From Gemmatimonadota bacterium (lineage in GTDB: Bacteria > Gemmatimonadota > Gemmatimonadetes > Gemmatimonadales > GWC2-71-9), in the NCBI GenBank assembly GCA_003220935.1, contig QHTT01000079.1, positions 1,968 through 65,967 on the forward strand: DNA of 64,000 nucleotides, written 5' to 3'. The notes below the pieces were generated by a model, which had not been told where the DNA came from, did not search any database, and saw only the letters and a list, made by a program, of their open reading frames with translations. Positions within the stretch are counted from its first letter, which is position 1, and each line of letters opens with the position of its first letter. Made by a program: the position numbers and the translations under genes. Shown here in pieces: positions 25,970 to 35,119 of the stretch.

Positions 25970-26716
25970 ATGACGTCCCCCCCCGCCCCCCCGTCTCCCG
26001 CGCGCGAGGTGGCTGTGAGTGCGGGCGGTGACGCGAAGCGGTCCTATGTGCGTCGTATGTTCGCCGCTATCGCGCCGCGCTACGATTTTCTCAATCATCT
26101 CCTCAGCCTCAACCTGGACCGCCGCTGGCGCCGGACCGCGGTGCGGCGGCTCGGCTGGGAGCGACGACCGGACGGTGTCTATCTCGATCTCTGCGCGGGC
26201 ACCTTGGACCTCGCGGCGACGCTGGCGCATGAGCCGCGCTTCACGGGCAGCGTGATCGGCGCGGACTTCGTGGTGCCGATGCTCGAGCGGGGGAAGGGCA
26301 AGGCGCCGCGCACCCGTCCCGTTGCCGCCGACGCGCTCGTGCTGCCCTTCGTCGATCGCCGCTTCGACGGCGCGATGGTCGCGTTCGGGGTGCGGAACCT
26401 CGCGGACCTGGACGCGGGGCTCGGCGAGGCGCACCGGGTGCTCCGCCCCGGCGCCCGCTTCGTGGTGCTCGAGTTCACGACGCCGCGCTTCGCGCCGCTG
26501 CGCGCTGCGTACCTCTGGTATTTCCGACGGGTGCTCCCTGCCATCGGTCGCGCGGTGTCGAAACATAGAGACGCCTATACCTACCTGCCAGAGTCGGTGC
26601 GCGAATTCCCCGACCCGGACACCTTCGCGCGGCGGCTCGAGGACGCTGGGTTCTCCGATGTCCGTTACGAGCTGCTGAGCGGCGGCATCTGCGCTGTCCA
26701 TTATGGCACTCGATAA
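25970..26716 (+). CDS. ubiE: Demethylmenaquinone/ubiquinone C-methyltransferase
   Basis: 248 residues from the ATG at 25970; upstream ATG at 25946 is less likely. Family motifs are RYDFLNHLLSLNLDRRWR, the SAM-binding DLCAGTLDLA, FGVRNLADLD and the C-terminal block SKHRDAYTYLPESVREFPDP. The enzyme methylates the quinone ring at the end of menaquinone synthesis. ubiD overlaps its 3' end by 14 bases and ubiA overlaps ubiD, so the three are one operon. A TATCTTTC box lies just before the start. Confidence 0.93.
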   Translation: MTSPPAPPSPAREVAVSAGGDAKRSYVRRMFAAIAPRYDFLNHLLSLNLDRRWRRTAVRRLGWERRPDGVYLDLCAGTLDLAATLAHEPRFTGSVIGADFVVPMLERGKGKAPRTRPVAADALVLPFVDRRFDGAMVAFGVRNLADLDAGLGEAHRVLRPGARFVVLEFTTPRFAPLRAAYLWYFRRVLPAIGRAVSKHRDAYTYLPESVREFPDPDTFARRLEDAGFSDVRYELLSGGICAVHYGTR

Positions 26717-28181
26717 CCTGCGCGCGTTCGTCGGCGCGATCGAGCGGACCGGAGAGCTCGCCCGCGTGGAGCGGCCGGTCTCCGTGGACAAGGAAATGAC
26801 CGAGATCGCGGACCGCTGCATGAAGTCGCCCGGCGGTGGGCCAGCGCTCGTGTTCCAGCACCCGACGCTGTTGCAGGGCGGTCCCTCGCGCTATCCCGTC
26901 GCCGTGAACCTGTTCGGGTCGGAACGACGCATGGCGCTGGCGCTCGGAGTGGAATGTCTCGATGAGATCGGCGAGCGGATCGCGACGCTCTTGAACCTGA
27001 AGATTCCGGACAGCCTGTTCGGGAAGCTCGCGATGCTGCCGCAGCTTGCCGAAGTGGCGAAGTTTCCGCCCAAGACGGCCGGCGGCAGGCCGCCCTGTCA
27101 GGAGGTCGTACTGCGGGACCAGGACGTCGACCTGTCGCGCTTCCCGATCCCGGTGTGCTGGCCCGAGGACGGCGGGCCGTACATCACGCTGCCGGGGGTC
27201 ATCACCCGGGATCCGGGGTCCGGGGTCCGGAACGTGGGGATGTACAGAGTCCAGGTGCTCGGCCGTAACGAGCTGGCGATGCACTGGCAGCGTCACAAAG
27301 TCGGGGCCGCGCACTGGCGTGAGATGGCGGCGCGCGGCGAGAAGATGTCGGTCGCGATCGCCCTGGGGGGGGACCCCGCGTCGATCTACGCTGCGTCGGC
27401 GCCGCTCCCGCCCAGCATCGACGAGTTCCTGTTCGCCGGCTTCCTGCGCAAAGAGCCGGTGCGCCTCGCCAAGGCGGTGACCTCCGACCTGGAGGTGCCC
27501 GCCGAGGCCGAGGTCGTCGTGGAGGGCTACATCGATCCGGGTGAGGAGCTGGTGCTCGAAGGGCCGTTCGGGGACCACACCGGGTTCTACTCGCTCGCCG
27601 ACTACTACCCCAAGGTGCACGTCACGGCGGTGACGATGCGCAGCGAGCCGATCTGGCCCCACACGATCGTCGGCCGGCCGCCGATGGAGGATTACTGGCT
27701 CGGGCACGCGACCGAGCGCATTTTCCTGCCGCTCCTGAAGCTCACGATCCCCGAGATCGTGGACATCCACATGCCGGCGGCGGGGATCTTTCACAACCTC
27801 GTCTTCGTGAGCATCGACAAGCAGTATCCCGGCCAGGCGTACAAAGTCATGAGCGGTCTCTGGGGGCAGGGGCTGATGTCGCTCGCCAAGGTGATCGTCG
27901 TGTTCGACAAGGACGTGAACGTTCAGGATCCGCGGGAGGCGTGGTGGGTGGCGCTCAACCACATTGATCCCGAGCGGGATGTGCGGTTCACCATGGGGCC
28001 GATCGACGTGCTCGACCACTCGAGCCGCGCCTTCACCTTCGGCTCGAAGATGGGCATCGATGCGACCCGCAAATGGAAGGAAGAGGGGTTCACGCGCGAG
28101 TGGCCGAACCGGATCGTGATGGATCCGGAGACGAAGCACAAGGTGGACGCGATGTGGAGGGAGCTTGGCATCGAGCTCTGA
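26703..28181 (+). CDS. ubiD: UbiD-family prenylated-FMN decarboxylase
   Basis: 492 residues. Landmarks are QDVDLSRFPIP near the start of the core, RNVGMYRVQVLG, the catalytic-region EGPFGDHTGFYS and the C-terminal FGSKMGIDATRKW. UbiD enzymes need prenyl-FMN made by UbiX, encoded at 32843. The clustering with ubiA and ubiE points to quinone synthesis, by the futalosine route if the organism makes menaquinone that way (MqnL role); no other mqn gene is in the window to prove it. A heptad-like stretch at 27209-27236 encodes the RDPGSGVRN loop. Confidence 0.92.
   Translation: MALDNLRAFVGAIERTGELARVERPVSVDKEMTEIADRCMKSPGGGPALVFQHPTLLQGGPSRYPVAVNLFGSERRMALALGVECLDEIGERIATLLNLKIPDSLFGKLAMLPQLAEVAKFPPKTAGGRPPCQEVVLRDQDVDLSRFPIPVCWPEDGGPYITLPGVITRDPGSGVRNVGMYRVQVLGRNELAMHWQRHKVGAAHWREMAARGEKMSVAIALGGDPASIYAASAPLPPSIDEFLFAGFLRKEPVRLAKAVTSDLEVPAEAEVVVEGYIDPGEELVLEGPFGDHTGFYSLADYYPKVHVTAVTMRSEPIWPHTIVGRPPMEDYWLGHATERIFLPLLKLTIPEIVDIHMPAAGIFHNLVFVSIDKQYPGQAYKVMSGLWGQGLMSLAKVIVVFDKDVNVQDPREAWWVALNHIDPERDVRFTMGPIDVLDHSSRAFTFGSKMGIDATRKWKEEGFTREWPNRIVMDPETKHKVDAMWRELGIEL
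27209..27236. repeat. Heptad repeat within ubiD
   Basis: Four seven-base units (GGGATCC, GGGGTCC, GGGGTCC, GGAACGT) encode a surface loop without changing the protein's usual pattern. It could be chance, but the phase is exact. Confidence 0.45.
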
Positions 28182-29076
28182 GCTGCGGCGCGAGGGCCAG
28201 ACTTTCACCGGGGAGAGCCTCCTCGTCCGCTACGTCAACTTCGTAAAGTTTCCTCACACCCTGTTCGCGCTGCCGTTCGCGCTGCTCGGCTTGCTCGTGG
28301 CGTCCCGGCAGCAGCCGGTCACGTGGCGAGTACTCGCGCTCGTCGTACTCGCGTTCACTTGCGCGCGTTTCGTAGCGCTCGGTTTCAACCGGATCGCGGA
28401 TCGGGACCTGGACGCGAAGAACCCGCGCACCCGGGCCCGGGAGCTCCCGTCGGGGCGGCTCACGCTGGCGCAGGCGTGGGCCGCGGTACTCGTCGCGGCC
28501 GGTTTGTTTCTCGCAACGGCGTGGGCGCTGAACCCGCTCTGTCTCGCGCTCGCGCCCGTCGCGTTGGTGTTTATCTCGGCGTACAGCTACGCCAAGCGGT
28601 TCACCCGCTGGTCGCACCTGTGGCTTGGCCTGGCGGACGGGATTGCCACGCCGGCGGGCTATCTGGCCGTCACGGGACGGTGGAGCGAGCCGTGGTGGTT
28701 GCTCTTCGCCGGCGCGCTAGCCGTGACATTCTGGGTGGGCGGGTTCGACGTGTTCTACGCGCTCGAGGACGAAGCCTTCGACCGCGCAGAGCGGCTCGAG
28801 TCGCTGGTCGTGCGCCTCGGGCAACGGCAGGCGATCCTCGCCGCAAAGCTGCTGCATGGGCTCGCGCTGGTCGCGCTCGTGCTCTTCGGGATCGGCGCGG
28901 GGCTCGGCGGCGCCTACTACGTGGGGGTGGCGATCGGGGCCGTGCTCATCGCCTGGGAGCACCAGCTCGTGAAGCCGGGAGATCTCTCGCGCCTCAACGC
29001 CGCTTTCTTCGGTGCCAACGGCGTGGTCAGTGTTGTGGTGTTCCTCGGCGCCCTCGTGGATCGGATCACGTCATGA
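28165..29076 (+). CDS. ubiA: UbiA-family prenyltransferase (MqnP-like)
   Basis: 303 residues with eight or nine membrane helices. The first aspartate motif is NRIADRDLDAKNPRTRAR; the second is DVFYALEDEAFDRAE. The family transfers a polyprenyl chain to an aromatic acid in the membrane. The TTG start overlaps ubiD by 17 bases and has GGAGGGAG just upstream; no closer ATG fits. With ubiD and ubiX this is the tailoring set of futalosine-pathway menaquinone synthesis. Its stop overlaps the stop of the convergent kinase gene by six bases. Confidence 0.88.
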   Translation: MASSSELRREGQTFTGESLLVRYVNFVKFPHTLFALPFALLGLLVASRQQPVTWRVLALVVLAFTCARFVALGFNRIADRDLDAKNPRTRARELPSGRLTLAQAWAAVLVAAGLFLATAWALNPLCLALAPVALVFISAYSYAKRFTRWSHLWLGLADGIATPAGYLAVTGRWSEPWWLLFAGALAVTFWVGGFDVFYALEDEAFDRAERLESLVVRLGQRQAILAAKLLHGLALVALVLFGIGAGLGGAYYVGVAIGAVLIAWEHQLVKPGDLSRLNAAFFGANGVVSVVVFLGALVDRITS

Positions 29077-31230
29077 AACCAGGTTCATCTTCCTCAAGAG
29101 CGCCGTGAACCTGGGGTGCGAGCGAAGCGGGGTGAACAGGAAGGAGCCCTTGATTCCGTAGACCCCGCCGGCCCGCTCTTCGTAGGCCTGCTCCAGCGCG
29201 TCCATCGCCCGGTCCGATTCGCCGAGGCCGGTGTGGACGTAGGCCATGTGGTAGGGTGAGACGTATCGCCGTCGCGACAGCTCCTGCAGTCGCCCCAACA
29301 CGTCGCGGGCCTGCTCCACTTTTCCCACCAGCGCGTAGGCCTGTGCGAGCTGAGCCACGAACAGCGTGTTACCGGGGGCCAGAGAGATCGCCCGCTCCAG
29401 CTCGCCCAGCCCCTTCGCGTACCTGCCCTTCTTCAGGTGGGCCCACCCCAGGGTGGCGTGCCCCATCGAGTAGTGCGGGTCGAGCTGTTGGGCACGAGTC
29501 AGAGCGTCGATCGCTTCGTCGTAGCGTTCGAGCGCCGCGAGCATGAGCCCATAGAGGTCATAAGTGTCCGCGCTGCCGGGGCTCAGCTCGAATGCCCGCT
29601 TGAACTCCAGTTCGGCGCCGCTCCAATCGAAGTCGCACACGAACTTGAGGAAGGCCAGCATACCGTGCGCTTCCCCCAACCCGGCGTCGAGCTCGAGCGC
29701 CTTCGCGACGGCCTTGCGGGCCTGCTGATACGCCGCCCGCGGCTTCAACGCTCCCGCCCCGTGGCCGAGCCCGAGCTCCGCGTACACCAGAGCGAGGCCG
29801 ACGTAGGCGAGGGCGTAGCCCGGGTCTTTCACGATCGCTTGCTGGAAGTACTCGATCCCTTTGCGGATCCCCTCCTGGGTATAGCGAAAGGAGCACTGGC
29901 GCGCCTGGAGATAGAGTTGGTAGGCCTGCAGGTCCCGGGTGGGCTCTCTCCGCAGCCGGGTTCGCTCATCCGGCGAAAGCTCCGTCTTGAGCGCCGCGGC
30001 GATCTGCAACGCCACGTCCGTTTGGATCACGAAGATGTCGGTCAGCTGCCGGTCGTAGGTCTCTGCCCAGAGGTGATGGACGGTCTCAGCGTCGATGAGC
30101 TGGGCGACGATGCGCACCCGATCCCCGTCGCGCCGGACGCTCCCCTCGAGCACCGCCGCGACCTCCAAGCGGGCTCCAATCTCGCGCAGGCTCTGCTCCC
30201 GCTTCTTGAGGGGCATCACCGACGTGCTGGAGATCACCTTGAGGGCGCGGATTTTCGACAGCTGGGCGATGACGTCCTCGGTGATCCCGTCGGCGAAGTA
30301 CTCGTTCTCAGCGTCCGGGCTCAGGTTCGTGAACGGCAGCACGGCGATGGACCTGGGCGTGGGACGGACCGCTCGAGGCTGGGTGAGCGCCTCCGCGAAC
30401 GCGGCCGCGGAAACGAACCGGTCGGCTGGGACCGTCGCGAGCGCTTTGAGGAGCGCTTGCTCGACGCCCCCTGGGACCGTGGCCCGGAGTCGCCGCACCC
30501 CGGGCGCCGGACCGGCGAGGCGCTTGGCGATCACCGCCTGCGCGGTGGGTCCCGTGTACGGCGGCTCCCCGGCCAGCAGCTCATACAGGACGCACCCCAG
30601 GCTATACACGTCGCTGCGGGCGTCCAGCGACTGTTCACCCAGGGCTTGCTCCGGGCTCATGTACTCGGGTGTCCCCACCCACACCCCCCGCTCTGTCAGC
30701 CGCTGCCCCCCCTGCCCCTGCCCCCCCTCAGACGCGCCGCTCAGCGCCAGGGCGATCCCGAAGTCCGCGACCATCGCCTCGCCTTCGTAAAGCAGGATGT
30801 TCTCCGGCTTGACGTCCCGATGGATCACCCCTTGAGCGTGGGCGTGGTCGAGGGCCAGGGCGGCGTCGCGCGTGACGGCGATGGCCTCCTCGATCGGAAG
30901 GGGCTTCTCGCGGTGGAGCCTGTGGCGGAGGGATTGGCCCTTCACGTACGGCATGACGTAGAAGAGGAACTCGTCAGCCCGGCCGGAGTCGTACAGCGCC
31001 AGGATGTGGGGGTGGTTCAGCTTGGCGGCGATCTCGATTTCTCGCAAGAACCGGTCCGGCCCGATGGCGGCCGCCAGCTCGGGTCGGAGCACCTTGACGG
31101 CCACCTGCCGGCGGTGCTTGAGATCGTCGGCGAGGTAGACCGTGGCCATCCCCCCGCTGCCGAGCTCCCGCTCGACGGCGTAGCGCCCGGCGAGGGCGGC
31201 GTTGAGGCGCTCCAGCTGATTGGTTTGCAT
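29071..31230 (-). CDS. Soluble Ser/Thr protein kinase with TolB-like and TPR domains
   Basis: 719 residues from the ATG at 31230, with GGAG seven bases upstream; a GTG at 31287 would add 19 residues. The kinase domain has GSGGMATV, Lys46, HRDVKPEN at 137-144 and DFG at 156-158. The activation loop holds a Gly/Gln-rich insert encoded by a G-rich repeat. About 290-420 is a TolB-type domain (AVLPFTNLSPDAENEYF, VLEGSVRRDGDRVRI), and the rest is a chain of TPRs (AYVGLALVYAELG, YSMGHATLGWAHLKKGRYA). No membrane helix is evident, unlike the kinase at 9621. Confidence 0.9.
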   Translation of the reverse strand: MQTNQLERLNAALAGRYAVERELGSGGMATVYLADDLKHRRQVAVKVLRPELAAAIGPDRFLREIEIAAKLNHPHILALYDSGRADEFLFYVMPYVKGQSLRHRLHREKPLPIEEAIAVTRDAALALDHAHAQGVIHRDVKPENILLYEGEAMVADFGIALALSGASEGGQGQGGQRLTERGVWVGTPEYMSPEQALGEQSLDARSDVYSLGCVLYELLAGEPPYTGPTAQAVIAKRLAGPAPGVRRLRATVPGGVEQALLKALATVPADRFVSAAAFAEALTQPRAVRPTPRSIAVLPFTNLSPDAENEYFADGITEDVIAQLSKIRALKVISSTSVMPLKKREQSLREIGARLEVAAVLEGSVRRDGDRVRIVAQLIDAETVHHLWAETYDRQLTDIFVIQTDVALQIAAALKTELSPDERTRLRREPTRDLQAYQLYLQARQCSFRYTQEGIRKGIEYFQQAIVKDPGYALAYVGLALVYAELGLGHGAGALKPRAAYQQARKAVAKALELDAGLGEAHGMLAFLKFVCDFDWSGAELEFKRAFELSPGSADTYDLYGLMLAALERYDEAIDALTRAQQLDPHYSMGHATLGWAHLKKGRYAKGLGELERAISLAPGNTLFVAQLAQAYALVGKVEQARDVLGRLQELSRRRYVSPYHMAYVHTGLGESDRAMDALEQAYEERAGGVYGIKGSFLFTPLRSHPRFTALLRKMNLVS
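30695..30730. repeat. G-rich repeat in the kinase activation loop
   Basis: On the coding strand the stretch is a run of G-blocks separated by CA, close to seven-base spacing, encoding a GGQGQGGQ insert between DFG and the SPE motif. Confidence 0.6.
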
Positions 31231-31328
31231 GGGAGGCTCCAGACTCCCAAGGTAGCTCCGCAGCTCCGCGTTGCTACCCCCGCTCACTTGCCTCTACCTT
31301 TCACGCGGCCTCATTGATCGGATCCTAT

Positions 31329-31419
31329 GAAACGCGGAACGCGGAAGTCGGAACGCGGAACAGATGGGCGAGCTCCGCGCACCCCTGTTCCGCGTTCCGC
31401 GTTCCGCGTTCCGCGTTCC
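31329..31419. repeat. Paired-arm heptad element, copy 1
   Basis: The left arm (31329-31363) is five heptads of GGAACGC type ending GGAACAG. A 21-base spacer follows. The right arm (31385-31419) begins CTGTTCC and continues with four exact GCGTTCC units. The arms pair at 32 of 35 positions. It lies between divergent kinase and fucosidase genes. A second copy is at 48630. Confidence 0.85.
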
Positions 31420-31496
31420 CCACCGCCGCCGCGCCCGCCAGCGCACCCCAAGCGTAGTCCGACGCCGAACCGGAGGGGGCGCTGAACCGGCTGCGC

Positions 31497-32846
31497 GTGG
31501 CGCTCACCGCCGCAACGCTGCTGACCGCGGGCCGTGTTCCCGCGCTGGCGCAGGCGGGCGAGTCGGTGCCGCCCGAGCGGCTCGCCGCGCGCCGCTGGTT
31601 CGCCGACGCGAAGTTCGGGCTGTTCATCCACTGGGGCGTGTACAGCCAGCTCGGCGCGGGCGAGTGGGTGATGCACAACCGCAAGATCGCCGTCGCGGAT
31701 TACGAGTCGCTCGCCGTGACGTTCAACCCGACCAAGTTCGACGCCGCAGCGTGGGTCGCGCTCGCCAAGCGAGCCGGCGTCCGCTACATCACGATCACCT
31801 CGCGCCACCACGACGGCTTCTCGATGTTCAAGACGACGCAGACGCCCTACAACATCGTGGACTGGACGCCGTTCCGGCGCGATCCGCTGCAGGAGCTCGC
31901 GGACGCCTGCCATGCGGCCGGCGTCAAGCTCTTCTTCTATTACTCCCAGCTCGACTGGCATCACCCGGATTACTGGCCGCGCGGCCGGACGGCGTGGGAC
32001 AACGGCCGCCCCGACCACGGCGACTGGAGCCGCTACCTCACGTTCATGAACGCACAGCTCGCCGAGCTGCTGACGCGGTACGGCGAGGTCGGCGGGATCT
32101 GGTTCGACGGCATGTGGGACAAGCCGGACGCCCCCTGGCAACTCGACTCGACCTACACGTTGATCCATCGGCTCCAGCCCGCGGCGCTGGTCATCCCCAA
32201 CCACCACCAGCCACCGCGCTCGGGTGAAGACGCGCAGACGTTCGAGCAGGACCTGCCCGGCGCCAACACGGCGGGGTTCAACACGAACTACGTGAGCGCG
32301 GACGTGCCGCTCGAAACGTCGCTCACCATGAACGACTCCTGGGGCTTCAACATCACGGACAAGGACTTCAAGTCGGTGCGCACGCTGGTGGGCTACCTGG
32401 TCCGCGCCGCCGGCAACGGCGCCAACCTGCTGCTCAACGTAGGTCCGCGGCCCGACGGCACGATCGGCGCCGAGTTCACCTCACGGCTCGATTCCCTGGG
32501 CGAGTGGCTGCGCGTGTATGGGACGGCGATCTATGGCACGCGCGCCGGGCCGGTGCCGCCCCGCAGCTGGGGCGCGACGACGCGCCGCGGCGACACGGTG
32601 TTCGTCCACGTGCTCGACTGGCCCGACCCGTTGCTGGCGCTGCCGCCGCTCGGCGCTCGAGCACGCGCAGCCTACCTGCTGCGCGGCAGGGCCGCGGTGC
32701 CGGTTGCGGAGACGGCGGCGGGAGTGACGCTCGCGTTGGGGCCTACCGCGGGCGAGTTGGACCGCGTCATCGTCGTGGTGACAGGGGGGCGGGGGGGCGG
32801 GAGGGCCGGCCCCAGTGACACCCCTGATCGCCGGAGGCCCCAGTGA
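31497..32846 (+). CDS. Alpha-L-fucosidase, GH29
   Basis: 449 residues with a signal peptide ending LAQAG. GH29 landmarks are RRWFADAKFGLFIHWGVYS, RYITITSRHHDGFSMF and GGIWFDGMWD, in which the aspartate of WFDG is the usual nucleophile. NLLLNVGPRPDG closes the catalytic barrel. The start is GTG at 31497; it may lie slightly upstream. The last 20 or so residues are encoded by a G-rich repeat and are unlike the family. The stop overlaps the ubiX GTG (GTGA). It probably removes fucose from imported or surface glycans. Confidence 0.9.
   Translation: MALTAATLLTAGRVPALAQAGESVPPERLAARRWFADAKFGLFIHWGVYSQLGAGEWVMHNRKIAVADYESLAVTFNPTKFDAAAWVALAKRAGVRYITITSRHHDGFSMFKTTQTPYNIVDWTPFRRDPLQELADACHAAGVKLFFYYSQLDWHHPDYWPRGRTAWDNGRPDHGDWSRYLTFMNAQLAELLTRYGEVGGIWFDGMWDKPDAPWQLDSTYTLIHRLQPAALVIPNHHQPPRSGEDAQTFEQDLPGANTAGFNTNYVSADVPLETSLTMNDSWGFNITDKDFKSVRTLVGYLVRAAGNGANLLLNVGPRPDGTIGAEFTSRLDSLGEWLRVYGTAIYGTRAGPVPPRSWGATTRRGDTVFVHVLDWPDPLLALPPLGARARAAYLLRGRAAVPVAETAAGVTLALGPTAGELDRVIVVVTGGRGGGRAGPSDTPDRRRPQ
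32784..32811. repeat. G-rich heptad-like repeat at the fucosidase C-terminus
   Basis: Four G-rich seven-base blocks (GGGGGGC, GGGGGGG, CGGGAGG, GCCGGCC) encode a Gly/Arg tail just before the ubiX start. Confidence 0.5.
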
Positions 32847-33430
32847 GCAAGCTCCCCGTCATCCTTGCGATTACCGGGGCCTCGGGCGCGCCGTACGGCG
32901 TCCGCCTGCTCGAGCTGCTCGCGATGCATCACGTCCCCACCTGGCTCATGATCTCGAGCCACGGGTGGCGGCTGCTCACCGAGGAGTGCGGCATCAAGGA
33001 TGACCGTGAACTGCGCCAGGCCACGGGGGGCGAGTGGGTAAGCGTGCGGGTGTTCGACGACGACGATCGCGGCGCGGAGCCGGCATCGGGCTCGGCCAAG
33101 ACCGCCGGGATGGCGATCTGCCCCTGCTCGATGGGCACCGTCGCAGCCATCGCGCACGGCACGAGCCGCTCGCTCGTCGAGCGCGCGGCGGACGTGACTC
33201 TCAAGGAGCGCCGCCAGCTGATTCTCGTGCCGCGCGAGACGCCGCTGTCGCTGGTGCACCTGCGGAACCTCACACTCGCGACCGAAGCGGGGGCGATCGT
33301 GCTCCCGGCGGCGCCCGGCTTCTACCACAAGCCGCAGAAGGTGTCAGACTTGGTCGACTTCGTCGTGCAGCGCGTGCTCGACCACCTCGGGCTCGAGATC
33401 AATCTGGTCAAGCGCTGGGACGGGAAGTGA
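32843..33430 (+). CDS. ubiX: Flavin prenyltransferase UbiX
   Basis: 195 residues. It joins dimethylallyl phosphate to FMN to make the cofactor of UbiD. Landmarks are AITGASGAPYGVRLLELL, ICPCSMGTVAAIAHG, the RRQLILVPRETPLS block and PGFYHKPQKVSDLVDFVV. The GTG start overlaps the fucosidase stop. The following YfcE gene overlaps its end by four bases. Its UbiD partner is encoded 4.7 kb upstream on the same strand. Confidence 0.94.
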   Translation: MSKLPVILAITGASGAPYGVRLLELLAMHHVPTWLMISSHGWRLLTEECGIKDDRELRQATGGEWVSVRVFDDDDRGAEPASGSAKTAGMAICPCSMGTVAAIAHGTSRSLVERAADVTLKERRQLILVPRETPLSLVHLRNLTLATEAGAIVLPAAPGFYHKPQKVSDLVDFVVQRVLDHLGLEINLVKRWDGK

Positions 33431-33820
33431 GGCTGGGCGTCATCTCGGACACGCATGGCTTGCTCCGACCCGAGGTGTTCGACGTATTCCGCGAAGTCGA
33501 CCACATCCTCCACGGCGGGGACGTGGGCAAGCGGGAGATCCTGATCGACCTGGAAGCGATCGCGCCCGTGACGGCGGTATTCGGGAACGCGGATCCTCCC
33601 GAGCTCCGCTCGCGCCTGCCTCAGGCACGAGGCGTTCCCACGAGCCGAGATCATTGTATACGGACACACCCACAAGCCGTTGCTCGAACTCGTGGACAAG
33701 ACGGTGACCGTGATGAATCCAGGTGGGGCGGGGCGTCCCCGCTTCGACCTCAAGCCGTCGGTGGGGATCATGGAACTCGAGCCGGGGATCCCGCCCAGGG
33801 CGCGGCTGGTGCCGCTATGA
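33427..33820 (+). pseudogene. YfcE/MJ0936-type phosphodiesterase with internal deletion
   Basis: The 5' part reads LGVISDTHGLLRPEVF, HILHGGDVGK and TAVFGNADPP, the metal-binding motifs of this metallophosphoesterase family. Near 33620 the frame changes, and the other frame reads HEAFPRAEIIVYGHTHKPLL through NPGGAGRPRFDLKPSVGIMEL to a stop at 33818. From the family as I know it, about 30 residues between these parts are absent. The start is a GTG overlapping ubiX, and the stop overlaps the next ATG, so it was once a normal operon member. Its 3' end has a degraded copy at 36601. Confidence 0.75.
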
Positions 33821-35001
33821 CGCGTCTCGTCGCCGGGCTCGCGATGCTCACGCTGGTCGCGACGCCCGTCGCGAGCACGCAACGCCGTCCGTCGCGCGCC
33901 GAGGCGCCGAAGCAGTGGGAGGTGTTTGTGCGCGCGTTCGACGGCTACGCGACCGAGGACAGCGTCGTCGGCGCGAGCGTGCTTCTGATGCGGCAAGGGG
34001 GAGTGCTGGCGCACCACGAGTACGGCTTCGCCGATCGCGCGCTGGGGCAGCGCGTGGACGAGCGAACCATCTTCCACTGGGGTTCGATCACCAAAACGCT
34101 CACCGCGGTCGCGGTGATGCAGCTGCGCGACCGCAAGCGGCTCTCGCTCGACGACCGCGTCACCCGCTACCTCCCCGAGCTGCGCCAGGTGCACGACCCG
34201 TTCGGCTCCATGGACGACGTCACGATCCGGATGCTGCTGTCGCACTCCGCCGGGTTTCAAAATCGCACGTGGCCGTACAGGACGGGGAAGCCCTGGGAGC
34301 CGTTCGAGCCGACGCGGTGGGAACAGCTGGTGGCGATGATGCCGTACCAGGAGGTGGCCTTTGCGCCGGGGTCCCGCTACAGCTATTCGAACCCCGGGTT
34401 CATCTATCTGGCGCGTATCATCGAGCAGCTCACTGGCGACCCCTATCAGAGCTACATCTACAAGAACCTCTGGACGCCGCTCGGGATCACGCACAGCTAC
34501 TTCGGTGCCACGCCGTATCACCTCGCGGATCAGCGATCCAACAACTACGACGTGGTGCGGGACAGCGCCGGCCGCGAATCGGTCGTGGCGAACGGGCGCG
34601 ACTTCGATCCCGGCATCACGATTCCGAATGGCGGCTGGAACGCGCCGCTCAGTGACGTGGCGCGCTGGGTCGCGTTCCTGACAGGTGCGACGGCGAGCGA
34701 CACCGTGCTGGCGCGCGCGACGCTGGACGAGATGTGGCGCCCGCTGTTCGCGGCCGACAGCGAGGCGCCGGGCGACTCCGTAGGACTGTCGTTCTTCGTG
34801 CTGTGGCGCGGCGGGGTGCGGTTCATCGGGCACACGGGGCACCAGGCGGGCTTCCGGTCGTTCTTTTATGTCGAGCCGAAGGCCAAAGCGGCGCTGATCG
34901 CCGCGTTCAACACAACCAATGACGCGCGCGAAGCGGAGTCGGGACAGGGGTTCAAGCGCATCATCGACGCCGCGTTGGCGATGGTGGCCGCCCAGCGCTA
35001 G
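33817..35001 (+). CDS. Serine hydrolase of the beta-lactamase (class C/PBP4*) family
   Basis: 394 residues with a signal peptide ending VASTQ. The active-site set is S90-I-T-K93, Y190-S-N192 and the third motif HTGHQAG near 345. FSPGSRYSY-type context and SDVARWVAFLTG are typical of esterase/peptidase members acting on D-amino-acid or ester substrates outside the cytoplasm. The ATG overlaps the YfcE stop (ATGA). With the next gene it lies between two copies of the YfcE 3' end. Confidence 0.9.
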   Translation: MTRLVAGLAMLTLVATPVASTQRRPSRAEAPKQWEVFVRAFDGYATEDSVVGASVLLMRQGGVLAHHEYGFADRALGQRVDERTIFHWGSITKTLTAVAVMQLRDRKRLSLDDRVTRYLPELRQVHDPFGSMDDVTIRMLLSHSAGFQNRTWPYRTGKPWEPFEPTRWEQLVAMMPYQEVAFAPGSRYSYSNPGFIYLARIIEQLTGDPYQSYIYKNLWTPLGITHSYFGATPYHLADQRSNNYDVVRDSAGRESVVANGRDFDPGITIPNGGWNAPLSDVARWVAFLTGATASDTVLARATLDEMWRPLFAADSEAPGDSVGLSFFVLWRGGVRFIGHTGHQAGFRSFFYVEPKAKAALIAAFNTTNDAREAESGQGFKRIIDAALAMVAAQR

Positions 35002-35119
35002 CGCGGGCACTGGGGGGTGCTGTCGCGCGTTCGCAACACGAGCGATGGGAGCGAGGACATTTATTGACTGGTCTGTTTGTTGCGTCTCCGCTCTAGTCGG
35101 TTCCCCCTCGAGGCTCGAT

